Positions 1-7,680 of a stretch of 19,007 nt of DNA are shown here, piece by piece (position 1 is the first letter of the stretch; the number at the start of each line of letters is the position of its first letter). The notes under the pieces are model-generated. The model did no database searches. It was not told where the DNA came from and saw nothing but the letters and a program-made list of their open reading frames with translations. The stretch comes from CAYJBH01 sp964370765. Lineage in GTDB: Bacteria > Bacillota > Clostridia > Oscillospirales > Ruminococcaceae. The stretch is from contig CAYJKW010000041.1 in assembly GCA_964370765.1 (NCBI GenBank), forward strand, positions 1 through 19,007. Direction: 5' to 3'. The position numbers and the translations under genes were made by a program.

Positions 1-435
1 ATGGCGGTGCTTAACAAGATAAGCCGAGCCCACTCCCGCACCCCGATGCAGTGGAATAACGAGAAAAATGCAGGTTTTTCTTCTGCTACACACACATGGC
101 AGCCGGTAAACCCCAACTATAAAACAATTAACGCAGATGTCCAGATAGAGGACGATAGCAGTGTGTTTTCACACTACCGTAAACTTATTGCATTAAGAAA
201 GACAAACAAGGCCATGGCTTTGGGCGACTTTACTGAGCACCCCCAGCAAGGAGATGTTTTTGTTTATACCCGTAGCTATCAGGATAACAAATTACTTGTC
301 GTAGTCAATTTTACTGCTACACCACTTAAAATTGACTTTGACCTTAACTGTGCAAAACAGCTTACTCTTTCCAACTATCCCGATGCACCAAAAACACTAT
401 TACGACCCTTCGAGGCAGCAATACTAACCATCTAA
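1..435 (+). CDS. GH13 alpha-glucosidase, C-terminal part (cut by window start)
   Basis: This is the last ~144 residues of a cytoplasmic GH13 enzyme of the oligo-1,6-glucosidase / trehalose-6-phosphate hydrolase group, which release glucose from short alpha-glucosides and are usually about 550 residues long. The signature is the RTPMQW block (residues 13-18), followed by NAGFS, the VNPNY motif and an SVFxHYRKLIALRK helix that leads into the C-terminal beta domain. The catalytic barrel lies upstream of the window, so the ATG at base 1 is almost certainly an internal Met. The family usually has an Asp in the SRD-x-ARTPMQW stretch; here it reads SRAHSRTPMQW. Whether the substrate is isomaltose, trehalose-6-phosphate or another alpha-glucoside cannot be decided from this part. 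The gene ends with TAA and has no close downstream partner. Confidence 0.9.
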   Translation: MAVLNKISRAHSRTPMQWNNEKNAGFSSATHTWQPVNPNYKTINADVQIEDDSSVFSHYRKLIALRKTNKAMALGDFTEHPQQGDVFVYTRSYQDNKLLVVVNFTATPLKIDFDLNCAKQLTLSNYPDAPKTLLRPFEAAILTI

Positions 436-536
436 TCAAAAATGTATCGTTGTGCTTACCATACTATCTAATAACACAAGTTTGTAAAGTCGTAGTTTCT
501 CTATTGTGCATTACAACAAAGCTAGATAAATTTTTA

Positions 537-573
537 ATAGCCAAACTGTACGGAGTGTGTGCAGTTTGGCTAT
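537..573. other. Stem-loop downstream of the GH13 gene
   Basis: A perfect 12-bp inverted repeat (ATAGCCAAACTG and its complement) surrounds a 13-nt loop. It lies about 100 nt after the GH13 stop. The + strand tail (ATCATACAAATAG) is not U-rich, so it is a poor classic terminator. It may act as an mRNA 3'-end stabiliser or a factor-dependent terminator for the GH13 transcript. The rest of the GH13-lipoprotein gap shows only the promoter of the next gene. Confidence 0.5.
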
Positions 574-631
574 ATCATACAAATAGTAAAAAAAAAGGTT
601 GCTTTTGGGCAGAAAACTGTATATACGCAAA

Positions 632-660
632 TGGAATAGTTAAGCCATTCGTGGTATAAT
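632..660 (+). promoter_or_regulatory. Predicted sigma-A promoter of the cytochrome b5-type lipoprotein
   Basis: A perfect -10 box TATAAT (655-660) is preceded by TGG, giving the extended -10 form TGnTATAAT. The -35 position, 17 bp upstream, is weak (TGGAAT at 632-637), which is common for extended -10 promoters. The predicted leader is about 30 nt and holds the site AAAGGAG seven bases before the ATG. Confidence 0.65.
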
Positions 661-696
661 GTATCTACCCAATAATAAGTTTTAAAGGAGTAACAT

Positions 697-1095
697 ATGA
701 AAAAGTTATTACTCGCATTTATCATCTTGGCATCGTTTGCATTTGTATCATGTTCAACCGAACCGGCCACCGAAGAGCCACAAACCAGCCCTGCTGTAAC
801 CGAAACCGAGGAGCCAGAGCCAGCAGTAGAGGATCAGGCAGAGGAGGAGCCGGCAAGCGAAGACACAGCACAAACAATGGACTTAACTATTGACGAGTTA
901 GCACAATACAACGGTAAGGATGGAGCAAAGGCTTACGTTGCTATTAACGGTGTCGTTTATGACGTTACCGACAATCCGCAGTGGTCGTCCGGCGAGCACG
1001 GTGGGCAGATGGCAGGCACCGATATTACCGATGTATTCCCACATGCTGATGGTAGGGAGATGGATCTTCCGATAGTAGGCAATATTGTGGAGTGA
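697..1095 (+). CDS. Lipoprotein with cytochrome b5-like heme/steroid-binding domain
   Basis: A 132-residue protein predicted to be anchored outside the membrane. The N-terminus has a KK pair, a hydrophobic stretch and a lipobox-like FVSC with Cys19 as the lipidation site. Residues 20-60 are a Glu/Pro/Ala-rich acidic linker. Residues ~61-131 match the short cytochrome b5-like domain: the LTIDELAQYNGKDGAKAYVAINGVVYDVT start, then GEHGG (His101) and FPHADG (His116), which sit where the two axial heme ligands are expected, and a closing PIVG motif. Members in anaerobes are poorly characterised and may bind heme or another flat hydrophobic ligand; function in this organism is unknown. The start is fixed by AAAGGAG. 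The gene looks monocistronic, with its own promoter and terminator. Confidence 0.85.
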   Translation: MKKLLLAFIILASFAFVSCSTEPATEEPQTSPAVTETEEPEPAVEDQAEEEPASEDTAQTMDLTIDELAQYNGKDGAKAYVAINGVVYDVTDNPQWSSGEHGGQMAGTDITDVFPHADGREMDLPIVGNIVE

Positions 1096-1113
1096 CATTA
1101 TTCTACACAAATT

Positions 1114-1145
1114 AAAGGAAGGGCAGGTTATGCCCTTCCTTTTTA
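1114..1145 (+). terminator. Rho-independent terminator of the lipoprotein gene
   Basis: A perfect 12-bp stem (AAAGGAAGGGCA with TGCCCTTCCTTT) has a 5-nt loop GGTTA and runs into a short T tract. It starts 18 nt after the lipoprotein stop codon. Confidence 0.92.
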
Positions 1146-1253
1146 TATAAAACTAAAGCTATTCTTCGTTCTCGATAAATGGTTATAAAAATACACAAAC
1201 AAGGTAGCTGCAAAAATTATTTAACATACTAAAAGTATAGCAAGCACGCTGTT

Positions 1254-1299
1254 AATTATATATAATTTTATTGACACTATTGAGTATATAATGTATAAT
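1254..1299 (+). promoter_or_regulatory. Consensus promoter of the GH4-AKR unit, with upstream palindrome
   Basis: TTGACA (1271-1276) and TATAAT (1294-1299) are separated by exactly 17 bp: both hexamers match consensus perfectly. A second TATAAT overlaps at 1287-1292. Immediately upstream is a 14-bp perfect palindrome, AATTATATATAATT (1254-1267), which could be an A+T-rich UP element or an operator half. The predicted start near 1306 leaves a leader of about 115 nt before the GH4 ATG, in which I see no recognisable riboswitch or terminator. The remainder of 1146-1253 shows nothing assignable. Confidence 0.88.
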
Positions 1300-1421
1300 T
1301 TTAACATGTGGTAGCTATGCAATTGGATAATATAAGCAATGCTAAATTATCTGCTTTATGCTGTATTTAATCAACTACAAGGTGCTATCGAAAAAAGTAA
1401 AATAATAAAAAGGTGGGTAGT

Positions 1422-2741
1422 ATGAGGATAACATTTTTAGGTGCCGGAAGTACTGTTTTTGCAAAAAATGTTTTGGGAGATTGCCTGTGTACCGAGTCAC
1501 TATGTAATGCGACAATCGCCCTATATGACATCGATGAAAAGCGATTAGAGGAATCCTATATTATTATATCGGCGATAAACAAAAATATTAACGATAGCAA
1601 GGCCACGATACTAAAATATTGTGGCGTGGAAAATCGTAAAGAGGCATTAAAAGGCGCCAACTTTATTGTTAACGCTATACAGGTTGGGGGCTATAAACCC
1701 TGCACATTCATAGATTTTGAGATACCAAAAAAATACGGACTACGCCAGACAATTGCAGATACACTCGGAATTGGTGGTATAATGCGTGGACTGCGTACAA
1801 TACCGGTAATGCAGGGATTTGCCGATGATATTATAGAGGTATGTCCTGATGCCTGGCTGCTTAACTACACAAACCCCATGTCCATACTTACAGGTTATAT
1901 GCAGCGCTACACCAATGTAAAAACAATAGGCCTATGTCATAGTGTACAGGTGTGTAGCGAGCATCTGTTAAAGGCCGTTGGCATGGAGGATAAGCTAGAG
2001 GACCGGCAGGAGCTTATAGCAGGAATAAATCATATGGGTTGGTTACTATCTATTAAGGATAGTGCCGGTAACGATTTATACCCCGAAATAAAAAAACGTG
2101 CTGCCGAAAAAAATCTAATCGAAAAGCATAACGACATGGTACGCTATGAGTATATGAAGACGTTTGGCTACTACTGTACCGAATCAAGCGAGCATAATGC
2201 TGAGTATAATCCTTACTTCATTAAATCTAACTACCCACAGCTTATCGATTGGTATAACATACCGTTAGATGAGTACCCTCGCCGCTGTGTAACCCAGATA
2301 GAAAAATGGGAATCCCAGCGTGAGGAAATTCTTAAAAACGGTGAGGTAACGCATGAACGAACTTTCGAGTATGCATCATATATTATGTCTGCGCTTACAA
2401 CAGGCGACCCCTATAAAATAGGTGCAAACGTTATAAACAAAGGCCTTATAGATAACCTTGTGGCAGATGCATGCGTAGAGGTGCCCTGTATTGTAGATAA
2501 AGCCGGAATAACACCACAGCCCGTCGGCAGGCTTCCGGTACAACTTGCATCACTTAATATGACGAATATAAACTGTCAACTTATGACTATAGAAGCAGCG
2601 GTAACAAAAAAAAGAGAGGATATATATCGTGCTGCAATGTTTGACCCGCACACCGCAGCCGAGTTATCATTAGACGATATTGTCAAAATGTGCGACGAGA
2701 TGATAGAGGCACATGGGGAATATATGGAGATGTACAACTAG
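1422..2741 (+). CDS. melA: GH4 family glycosidase, alpha-galactosidase (MelA) type
   Basis: A 439-residue cytoplasmic GH4 enzyme. Family members cleave glycosides by an unusual redox route using NAD+ and Mn2+, oxidising C3 of the sugar and then eliminating the aglycone. Visible features are the N-terminal nucleotide-binding motif GAGST (7-11), DTLGIGGIMRGLRTIPV (113-129), NYTNP (148-152), the metal-site motif CHSV (Cys172, His173) and GINHM with His204. CHSV is typical of the alpha-galactosidase branch, whereas the 6-phospho-glucosidase branches carry other residues there. Length fits the family (~430-450). The frame is open from a GTG nine bases upstream, but the ATG preceded by AAGGTGGG is the better start. 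It is followed 29 bp later by the aldo/keto reductase, probably on the same transcript. Substrate is inferred from the motif only. Confidence 0.9.
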   Translation: MRITFLGAGSTVFAKNVLGDCLCTESLCNATIALYDIDEKRLEESYIIISAINKNINDSKATILKYCGVENRKEALKGANFIVNAIQVGGYKPCTFIDFEIPKKYGLRQTIADTLGIGGIMRGLRTIPVMQGFADDIIEVCPDAWLLNYTNPMSILTGYMQRYTNVKTIGLCHSVQVCSEHLLKAVGMEDKLEDRQELIAGINHMGWLLSIKDSAGNDLYPEIKKRAAEKNLIEKHNDMVRYEYMKTFGYYCTESSEHNAEYNPYFIKSNYPQLIDWYNIPLDEYPRRCVTQIEKWESQREEILKNGEVTHERTFEYASYIMSALTTGDPYKIGANVINKGLIDNLVADACVEVPCIVDKAGITPQPVGRLPVQLASLNMTNINCQLMTIEAAVTKKREDIYRAAMFDPHTAAELSLDDIVKMCDEMIEAHGEYMEMYN

Positions 2742-2770
2742 ATATAATTTATTGAAGGGATGGTAAATTT

Positions 2771-3904
2771 ATGCAGTATGTTGATTTTAAGCACGACGGA
2801 AAAAAGGTATCTCGCTATGGACTTGGATGTATGAGACTCCCCTCACTCAAGGACGAAAAGGGTAATGAAATCATCGATGAACCTAAGGCTATTGAACTAA
2901 TCAGAAAGGCTATTGATAGTGGTGTAAACTATATTGATACAGCATATTTTTACCCCGGTAGCGAGGAAGTTGTAGGCAAGGCACTAAAGGATGGTTATCG
3001 TGAAAAAGTTCTACTGGCAACAAAACTTCCGATGTCGCTTGTAGAAAAAAAGGATGATCTGGAAAAATACTATCTTGAGGAGATAGAGCGCCTACAGGTG
3101 GATCATATAGATGTATATTTTTTACATAATCTATACGAGTTTAACTGGGAGAAAACAGTTAAATTAGATGCGATTGGCTTTATGGAGAACCTAAAAAAGA
3201 GTGGCAAGATAAGCTATATAGCGGCATCGATACATGGTGAAAACAAACATTTCGAAAAAGTTGTAGCTCATTACGACTGGGATCTTATTATGATGCAGTA
3301 TAACTATTATGATAAGTTTAATCAGGCTGGGCAAAAAGGGTTGCGATTTGCATCTGCTAAAGGAATACCTGTTGTAAGTATGGAATCGTTACACGGTGGA
3401 ATGCTTGCAAACGATGTACCACAGGTTGTAACCGATGCATTTAAAGGTTGGAGAGACGACCTTAGCGATGCCGAAAAGTCATTTATGTGGCTTTATGACC
3501 AACCGGAGGTTACCGTTATATTATCCGGTGCATCCACTATGGAGCAGCTTGAGGATAGCCTACGAATTTTTGAGACTGCAAAATGCAACGTCTTAACCGA
3601 TGAGGATCTTGCAGTCTACGATAAAGCAAGGATAGCATGGGAGTCTATTATTAATATCGGTTGTACCGGTTGCAACTACTGTATGCCATGTCCTGCAGGT
3701 GTTGATATACCTCAGGTTTTCAAACGCTGGAACGACTTTGCAAGAACACCGGAACAGGCATGGTTATATACCGTCCTACTATGTAAAACAGGCATAGATG
3801 CAAGCAGATGTGTAGATTGCGGTAAATGTGTAAAGGTATGTCCACAAAAGCTAGAGATACCGGCAAACTTAAAGAAAGCACATATCGAGTTAACGCAGGA
3901 ATAA
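2771..3904 (+). CDS. Aldo/keto reductase with C-terminal [4Fe-4S] ferredoxin-like domain
   Basis: A 377-residue predicted cytoplasmic oxidoreductase. Residues ~1-290 form the AKR barrel with the usual catalytic tetrad: Asp56 and Tyr61 in YIDTAYFYPGSE, Lys85 in LATKLP and His119 in FLHN. The C-terminal ~80 residues carry two cysteine groups, C298xxCxxCxxCP and C347xxCxxCxxxCP, consistent with two iron-sulphur clusters, as in the widespread anaerobe AKR-ferredoxin family. The physiological substrate of that family is not established; electrons could pass between NAD(P)H or the substrate and a ferredoxin pool. The site GAAGGGA precedes the ATG. Its place behind the GH4 gene suggests a role in processing a released sugar or aglycone, but this is inference. 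Confidence 0.9.
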   Translation: MQYVDFKHDGKKVSRYGLGCMRLPSLKDEKGNEIIDEPKAIELIRKAIDSGVNYIDTAYFYPGSEEVVGKALKDGYREKVLLATKLPMSLVEKKDDLEKYYLEEIERLQVDHIDVYFLHNLYEFNWEKTVKLDAIGFMENLKKSGKISYIAASIHGENKHFEKVVAHYDWDLIMMQYNYYDKFNQAGQKGLRFASAKGIPVVSMESLHGGMLANDVPQVVTDAFKGWRDDLSDAEKSFMWLYDQPEVTVILSGASTMEQLEDSLRIFETAKCNVLTDEDLAVYDKARIAWESIINIGCTGCNYCMPCPAGVDIPQVFKRWNDFARTPEQAWLYTVLLCKTGIDASRCVDCGKCVKVCPQKLEIPANLKKAHIELTQE

Positions 3905-3929
3905 TTTCTTGCATTCACCTTTATATTAT

Positions 3930-3967
3930 AACAAGCTGACACCTAATAGGTGTCAGCTTGTTTCTTT
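3930..3967 (+). terminator. Terminator of the GH4-AKR unit, between convergent genes
   Basis: A perfect 15-bp stem (AACAAGCTGACACCT and its complement) with a 3-nt loop is followed on the + strand by TTTCTTT. The - strand tail (ATAATATAAAGG) is poor in U, so it serves the + strand unit best, although it may also slow transcription arriving from the kinase gene. Confidence 0.9.
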
Positions 3968-4010
3968 ATGTGTCGCCTTATACAGTCGATGGTTTTGCTA
4001 TTAAATTTGA

Positions 4011-5522
4011 CTATAGTTGATGCATAATATCCTTTGTGTTAGTATATAGCTGTTTGTATAGTTCGTAGTATTTATCATAGATCGAGCGATCCTTATCAGG
4101 GATGTATTGTTTTTTGGTCTCCACCCACCGATGTATTTCCTTTTTATCCTTGAATGCTCCTACGCCTAAACCTGCCATAAATGCATTACCGTAAGATGCG
4201 CCTAAACTCACCTTATTTACCGTAATTTTTTTATTCAGTATATCACTAATTATCTGCATCCATTCGCCGCTTTTAGATCCGCCGCCGACACAAAAAATCT
4301 CGATATCGTCGCCAAATCCTCCACAGCATTCATCAATATGCTTTATCCCATAGCCTACGCCCTCGAATACTGCACGGTAGATATGTGCTCTGGTGTGTCT
4401 AAACTTAAGGCCAAATATAGTTGCTGTGGCTTTGGGGTCATTTATAGGTGTTCGCTCGCCATTGAAGTAGGGTAATATTAACAGCCCCTCACTACCCTTA
4501 GGAACATCTACCGTTTCTTCCATCATCAGGTCATAAACATTTATTCCTGTTTCCTTAGACTTCTGCACAAGGTCAGAACAAAACTCGTTTTTAAACCATC
4601 CGGTAATGGATCCTGCGGCACTCATTCCGGCTGCAACGGCATAGCTATCCTTAAACAGATAGGGCGCCGACCAAAGCGTTTTACTTTTTACATGCTTATC
4701 CAGTACCGCTATCATAAATATGGTAGAGCCAAACATTAGCATAACCTTGCCACTTTCGACAACACCGCTGCTAACAGCCTCGCTGGCGGCATCGGCACTG
4801 CCAACTATAACCGGTGTACCAACTGCAAGCCCTGTTTCGTCTGCCGCTTTTTGGGTAACCGTTCCCGCTATCTCACTACTCCACATTAGTTTAGGTAGTG
4901 TGGCTTTTCCTAATAGGCGTTTGCAAAAAACATCGCTCCAGCACCGGTTATCCGCATCGTAAAGTGGGGTATACCCTGCTGCCGCAGTGTAATGGTCTAT
5001 AACTCTTTCACCTGTAAGCTTACACACCATATAGCTCGAAGCAGTCATGTAGCAATCTGTATTTTCGAAAACCTGTGGTTCGTTATTTTGCAACCAAAGA
5101 ATCTTAGGTCCGGTTGCCTGTGTGGTAAGTACATTTCCGGTATGGTTTAGGATAAAATCTTCACCAAATTCTTTGTTTAGCTGATCTCTTTCTGCCTCAC
5201 CCCTGCTGTCGATGCCGTACAATATACCATCACGAAGTGGGCGATTATCAGCATCTACCGGTAAAAGGCAGGGGCCTATAGCACTGCAACCTACAGCCGC
5301 TATCTCATCGGGTGACACCCCTGATTTTTCGATCAGCACCTTAACTATGGAGCAAAGCTCATAATACCATACTTTTTCGGGATCATGTTCGAAATGTCCC
5401 GGTACCTTTTCGCTTGTTATGTGGTCGATGAAATGGGAAGCCTTTAGCTCCCCATTCTCGTCGCATATAACGCCCTTGGACTGTGATGTACCTACGTCAA
5501 CTCCTAAAAAATATCTATTCAT
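4011..5522 (-). CDS. FGGY-family carbohydrate kinase (xylulokinase-like)
   Basis: A 503-residue cytoplasmic sugar kinase that would phosphorylate a ketose, polyol or related sugar with ATP. The actin-like fold is shown by the N-terminal phosphate motif GVDVGTSQSKG (7-17), the catalytic base Asp244 in GSADAASEAVSSG, the second-domain stretch YFNGERTP (352-359) and the nucleotide motif VGGGSKSGEW (412-421). Length fits FGGY kinases. The sequence does not let me separate xylulokinase, ribulokinase, fuculokinase and others, so the substrate is open. It is the last gene of the - strand operon, 6 bp after the M42 gene, whose final codons contain its AGGGA ribosome site. A kinase here implies that the pathway passes through a phosphosugar, which fits the phosphosugar-type barrel and HAD phosphatase upstream. 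Confidence 0.9.
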   Translation of the reverse strand: MNRYFLGVDVGTSQSKGVICDENGELKASHFIDHITSEKVPGHFEHDPEKVWYYELCSIVKVLIEKSGVSPDEIAAVGCSAIGPCLLPVDADNRPLRDGILYGIDSRGEAERDQLNKEFGEDFILNHTGNVLTTQATGPKILWLQNNEPQVFENTDCYMTASSYMVCKLTGERVIDHYTAAAGYTPLYDADNRCWSDVFCKRLLGKATLPKLMWSSEIAGTVTQKAADETGLAVGTPVIVGSADAASEAVSSGVVESGKVMLMFGSTIFMIAVLDKHVKSKTLWSAPYLFKDSYAVAAGMSAAGSITGWFKNEFCSDLVQKSKETGINVYDLMMEETVDVPKGSEGLLILPYFNGERTPINDPKATATIFGLKFRHTRAHIYRAVFEGVGYGIKHIDECCGGFGDDIEIFCVGGGSKSGEWMQIISDILNKKITVNKVSLGASYGNAFMAGLGVGAFKDKKEIHRWVETKKQYIPDKDRSIYDKYYELYKQLYTNTKDIMHQL

Positions 5523-5528
5523 AAGAAT

Positions 5529-6617
5529 TTAATCCCTATACTCTTTTTTGAAATTTAACTCCGGCGTTACCATTTTAATTAATAGTTCTGTCAGCGTTGA
5601 AAGTGCTATTAAATCATCTATACAGCATGTTTCCACCGCAGTATGTGTGTATCTGCAAGGGAACCCTAGATCTATTACCGGCACACCCTCGCCCAGTAGT
5701 TGTACATAGGATGCATCGGTTAGCAATCCACTTGTTGCAATAACCTGTAGCGGCATCTCTTTTTCGGCACATATTTTCCGCACCATTTCCACTATTACAG
5801 GGTGGGGTATCGTACCGTTTAAGGTGCCACGCCCATGGAAATTATACCGGCTCATAACAGGACCTGAACCAAGTTTCACCGGGAAAATCCCTTTTGTATC
5901 CGGTGTATCTCCGCTAATTGCAACATCTAATGCTATGGCACAATCCGGCTTGATATACTCAGCAGCCACCGACGCACCACGCAGGTTATATTCCTCTAAT
6001 ACCGTTGCAGTAAGAAAAACATTTACTCCGATATCGGTATCCTTAAACCTTGATGCAAGGTCTAAAAGTATTGCACAGGCACCGCGGTTATCTAATGCTG
6101 TACCATAACATTTATTGCCCATCTCTACAAAACGGGGGCGATAAATAATTGGGTTACCTACAGATACCCCTGCCTCGTATGCTTGACTATCAGAATCAAA
6201 TCCGGCATCGATGTAAAGCTCGGCAAGCTTTGCTACCTTATACTTATCCTCAATAGGTGTTATATGGTGTGAGCGATTTCCCACTACAGCGGGAATATAC
6301 CCCCCATCATCTGTACCAACTATCACCTCAAGGCCCGGTAAGATTTTTTCTGGAATCCCTCCTACGCGGTCAAACTGGATGTAGCCATCACTATCGACAT
6401 TTTTAATTACGAGTCCAAGCTGGTCCATATGGCCAAAAACCATAACATTTTTTGCATCGCTACGTTTACTACGAAATACTGCAGTAATGTTTCCGATGTT
6501 GTCGGTTAAAATTTCGCTTGTAAACTGCTCAAACTCTCTTCTCATGAGTTTACCGACATTTATCTCATGGCCTGACATTCCCTGTGAAAGGCAAAGCTTT
6601 TCAAGATTTTTTTTCAT
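5529..6617 (-). CDS. M42-family zinc aminopeptidase-like protein (SgcX/FrvX-like)
   Basis: A 362-residue co-catalytic metallopeptidase of family M42. All metal and catalytic positions appear present: His63 and Asp65 (HMDQLG), Asp176 (ALDNRG), the Glu208-Glu209 pair followed by LRGA, Asp231 (ALDV) and His325 (YTHTAVE). M42 proteins are usually self-compartmentalising aminopeptidases, but relatives in sugar operons (SgcX and FrvX in E. coli, long annotated as endoglucanases) have no proven substrate. The gene lies 12 bp after the dehydrogenase and 6 bp before the kinase, so it is firmly in the operon; GGGGTG precedes the ATG. In this setting it may release an amino acid, peptide or acyl group from a sugar conjugate, which is inference. 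Confidence 0.9.
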   Translation of the reverse strand: MKKNLEKLCLSQGMSGHEINVGKLMRREFEQFTSEILTDNIGNITAVFRSKRSDAKNVMVFGHMDQLGLVIKNVDSDGYIQFDRVGGIPEKILPGLEVIVGTDDGGYIPAVVGNRSHHITPIEDKYKVAKLAELYIDAGFDSDSQAYEAGVSVGNPIIYRPRFVEMGNKCYGTALDNRGACAILLDLASRFKDTDIGVNVFLTATVLEEYNLRGASVAAEYIKPDCAIALDVAISGDTPDTKGIFPVKLGSGPVMSRYNFHGRGTLNGTIPHPVIVEMVRKICAEKEMPLQVIATSGLLTDASYVQLLGEGVPVIDLGFPCRYTHTAVETCCIDDLIALSTLTELLIKMVTPELNFKKEYRD

Positions 6618-6629
6618 CCTGCACCCCGA

Positions 6630-7679
6630 TTAATCTCTATTTACCAAAACTGCTTTTATAACCTGTTGTTTCGGATCTAAAAATGTCTCAATCGCCTTTG
6701 CCGAATCTGCCATGTCAAAGGTATGAGATATTAACGGTTTAACATCAATACTACCGTTTGACATCATCTCTATAGCGATATCACACTCTACATCAAATCC
6801 GGTACAACCTACCATGTCTAACTCACGATGTAAGAATGGGTAAAGTTGCAACTCAACCGATGGTTTAGCAGCACCAAAGAAAGCAAACTTGCCTCTTTTA
6901 CGGGTCATTAATGCGGCCTGTGAATAGGTTATGCCAAGCCCTGCTGCCTCTAATGTTACATCAGCACCGATGCCATTACAAAGCTCTTTTACCGTCTCTA
7001 CCGGATCGCAATTTTTAGAGTTAACAACCTCATCTGCCCCAAAGGTCTTTGCAAGTTCCAGATGATGGTCCTCTATATCTACTGCTATAACTTTACCTGC
7101 TCCGGCAAGCTTTGCCATCTTAACCATGCAAAGCCCAATCGTACCGGCACCCATCACAACAACATTGTCACCAATCGATATACCGGTGCGGTTTACAACA
7201 TGTATTGCATTAGCAACAGGCTCTATCATGGAGCCCTCTTCATAGGATAAGCCATCCGGCAACTTATAAAGGTGTGATGCAGGTACCTTTACAAAATCTG
7301 CCATTGCACCCTGTACAAAGCCACGAAGGGCAGACCCTATGATCTTTGATTTTTCACAAACATTGTACCAACCATGTGCACAGGCGTAACAATTATTGCA
7401 TCTAAACTGTGGATTAACAACAACACGATCACCTATGCTCCAGTCTTGTACACCTTCGCCTAACAGGGCAATAACTCCGGTTGCTTCATGACCCATAATC
7501 AGACCATCTACTCGCCCCTTTGACCCCTCGTCCATAAACCCGTGAACATCCGATCCACAAAGTCCATTGGATTTAACCTTAACCAATACCTCTAGCGGTT
7601 CTAAGGTAGGGACATCTATCTTCTCAAGGCTTAGACGCCTAGGGTTGTTTCGCAGTATTACTGCATTCATAGTACTCAT
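6630..7679 (-). CDS. Zinc-dependent medium-chain dehydrogenase (polyol/sorbitol dehydrogenase-like)
   Basis: A 349-residue MDR-family enzyme expected to oxidise a secondary alcohol of a polyol, sugar or polyol phosphate with NAD(P)+. Catalytic zinc residues are Cys41 (GLCGSD), His64-Glu65 (GHEATG) and Glu153 (EPVANA). The structural zinc loop is intact, with Cys94, Cys97, Cys100 and Cys108. The Rossmann motif is GAGTIG (177-182). It resembles sorbitol, L-threonine and galactitol-1-phosphate dehydrogenases, which this level of analysis cannot separate. The gene starts one base after the upstream barrel gene's stop, with AAAGAGG inside that gene's last codons, so the two are probably translationally coupled. 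A second ATG three codons in is a possible alternative start. Confidence 0.9.
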   Translation of the reverse strand: MSTMNAVILRNNPRRLSLEKIDVPTLEPLEVLVKVKSNGLCGSDVHGFMDEGSKGRVDGLIMGHEATGVIALLGEGVQDWSIGDRVVVNPQFRCNNCYACAHGWYNVCEKSKIIGSALRGFVQGAMADFVKVPASHLYKLPDGLSYEEGSMIEPVANAIHVVNRTGISIGDNVVVMGAGTIGLCMVKMAKLAGAGKVIAVDIEDHHLELAKTFGADEVVNSKNCDPVETVKELCNGIGADVTLEAAGLGITYSQAALMTRKRGKFAFFGAAKPSVELQLYPFLHRELDMVGCTGFDVECDIAIEMMSNGSIDVKPLISHTFDMADSAKAIETFLDPKQQVIKAVLVNRD

Positions 7680-7680
7680 A

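Noticed and set aside
450..659. 69-codon open frame between the GH13 gene and the lipoprotein gene
   Set aside because: It spans the stem-loop and the promoter -10 box, has no ribosome site and no recognisable sequence features.
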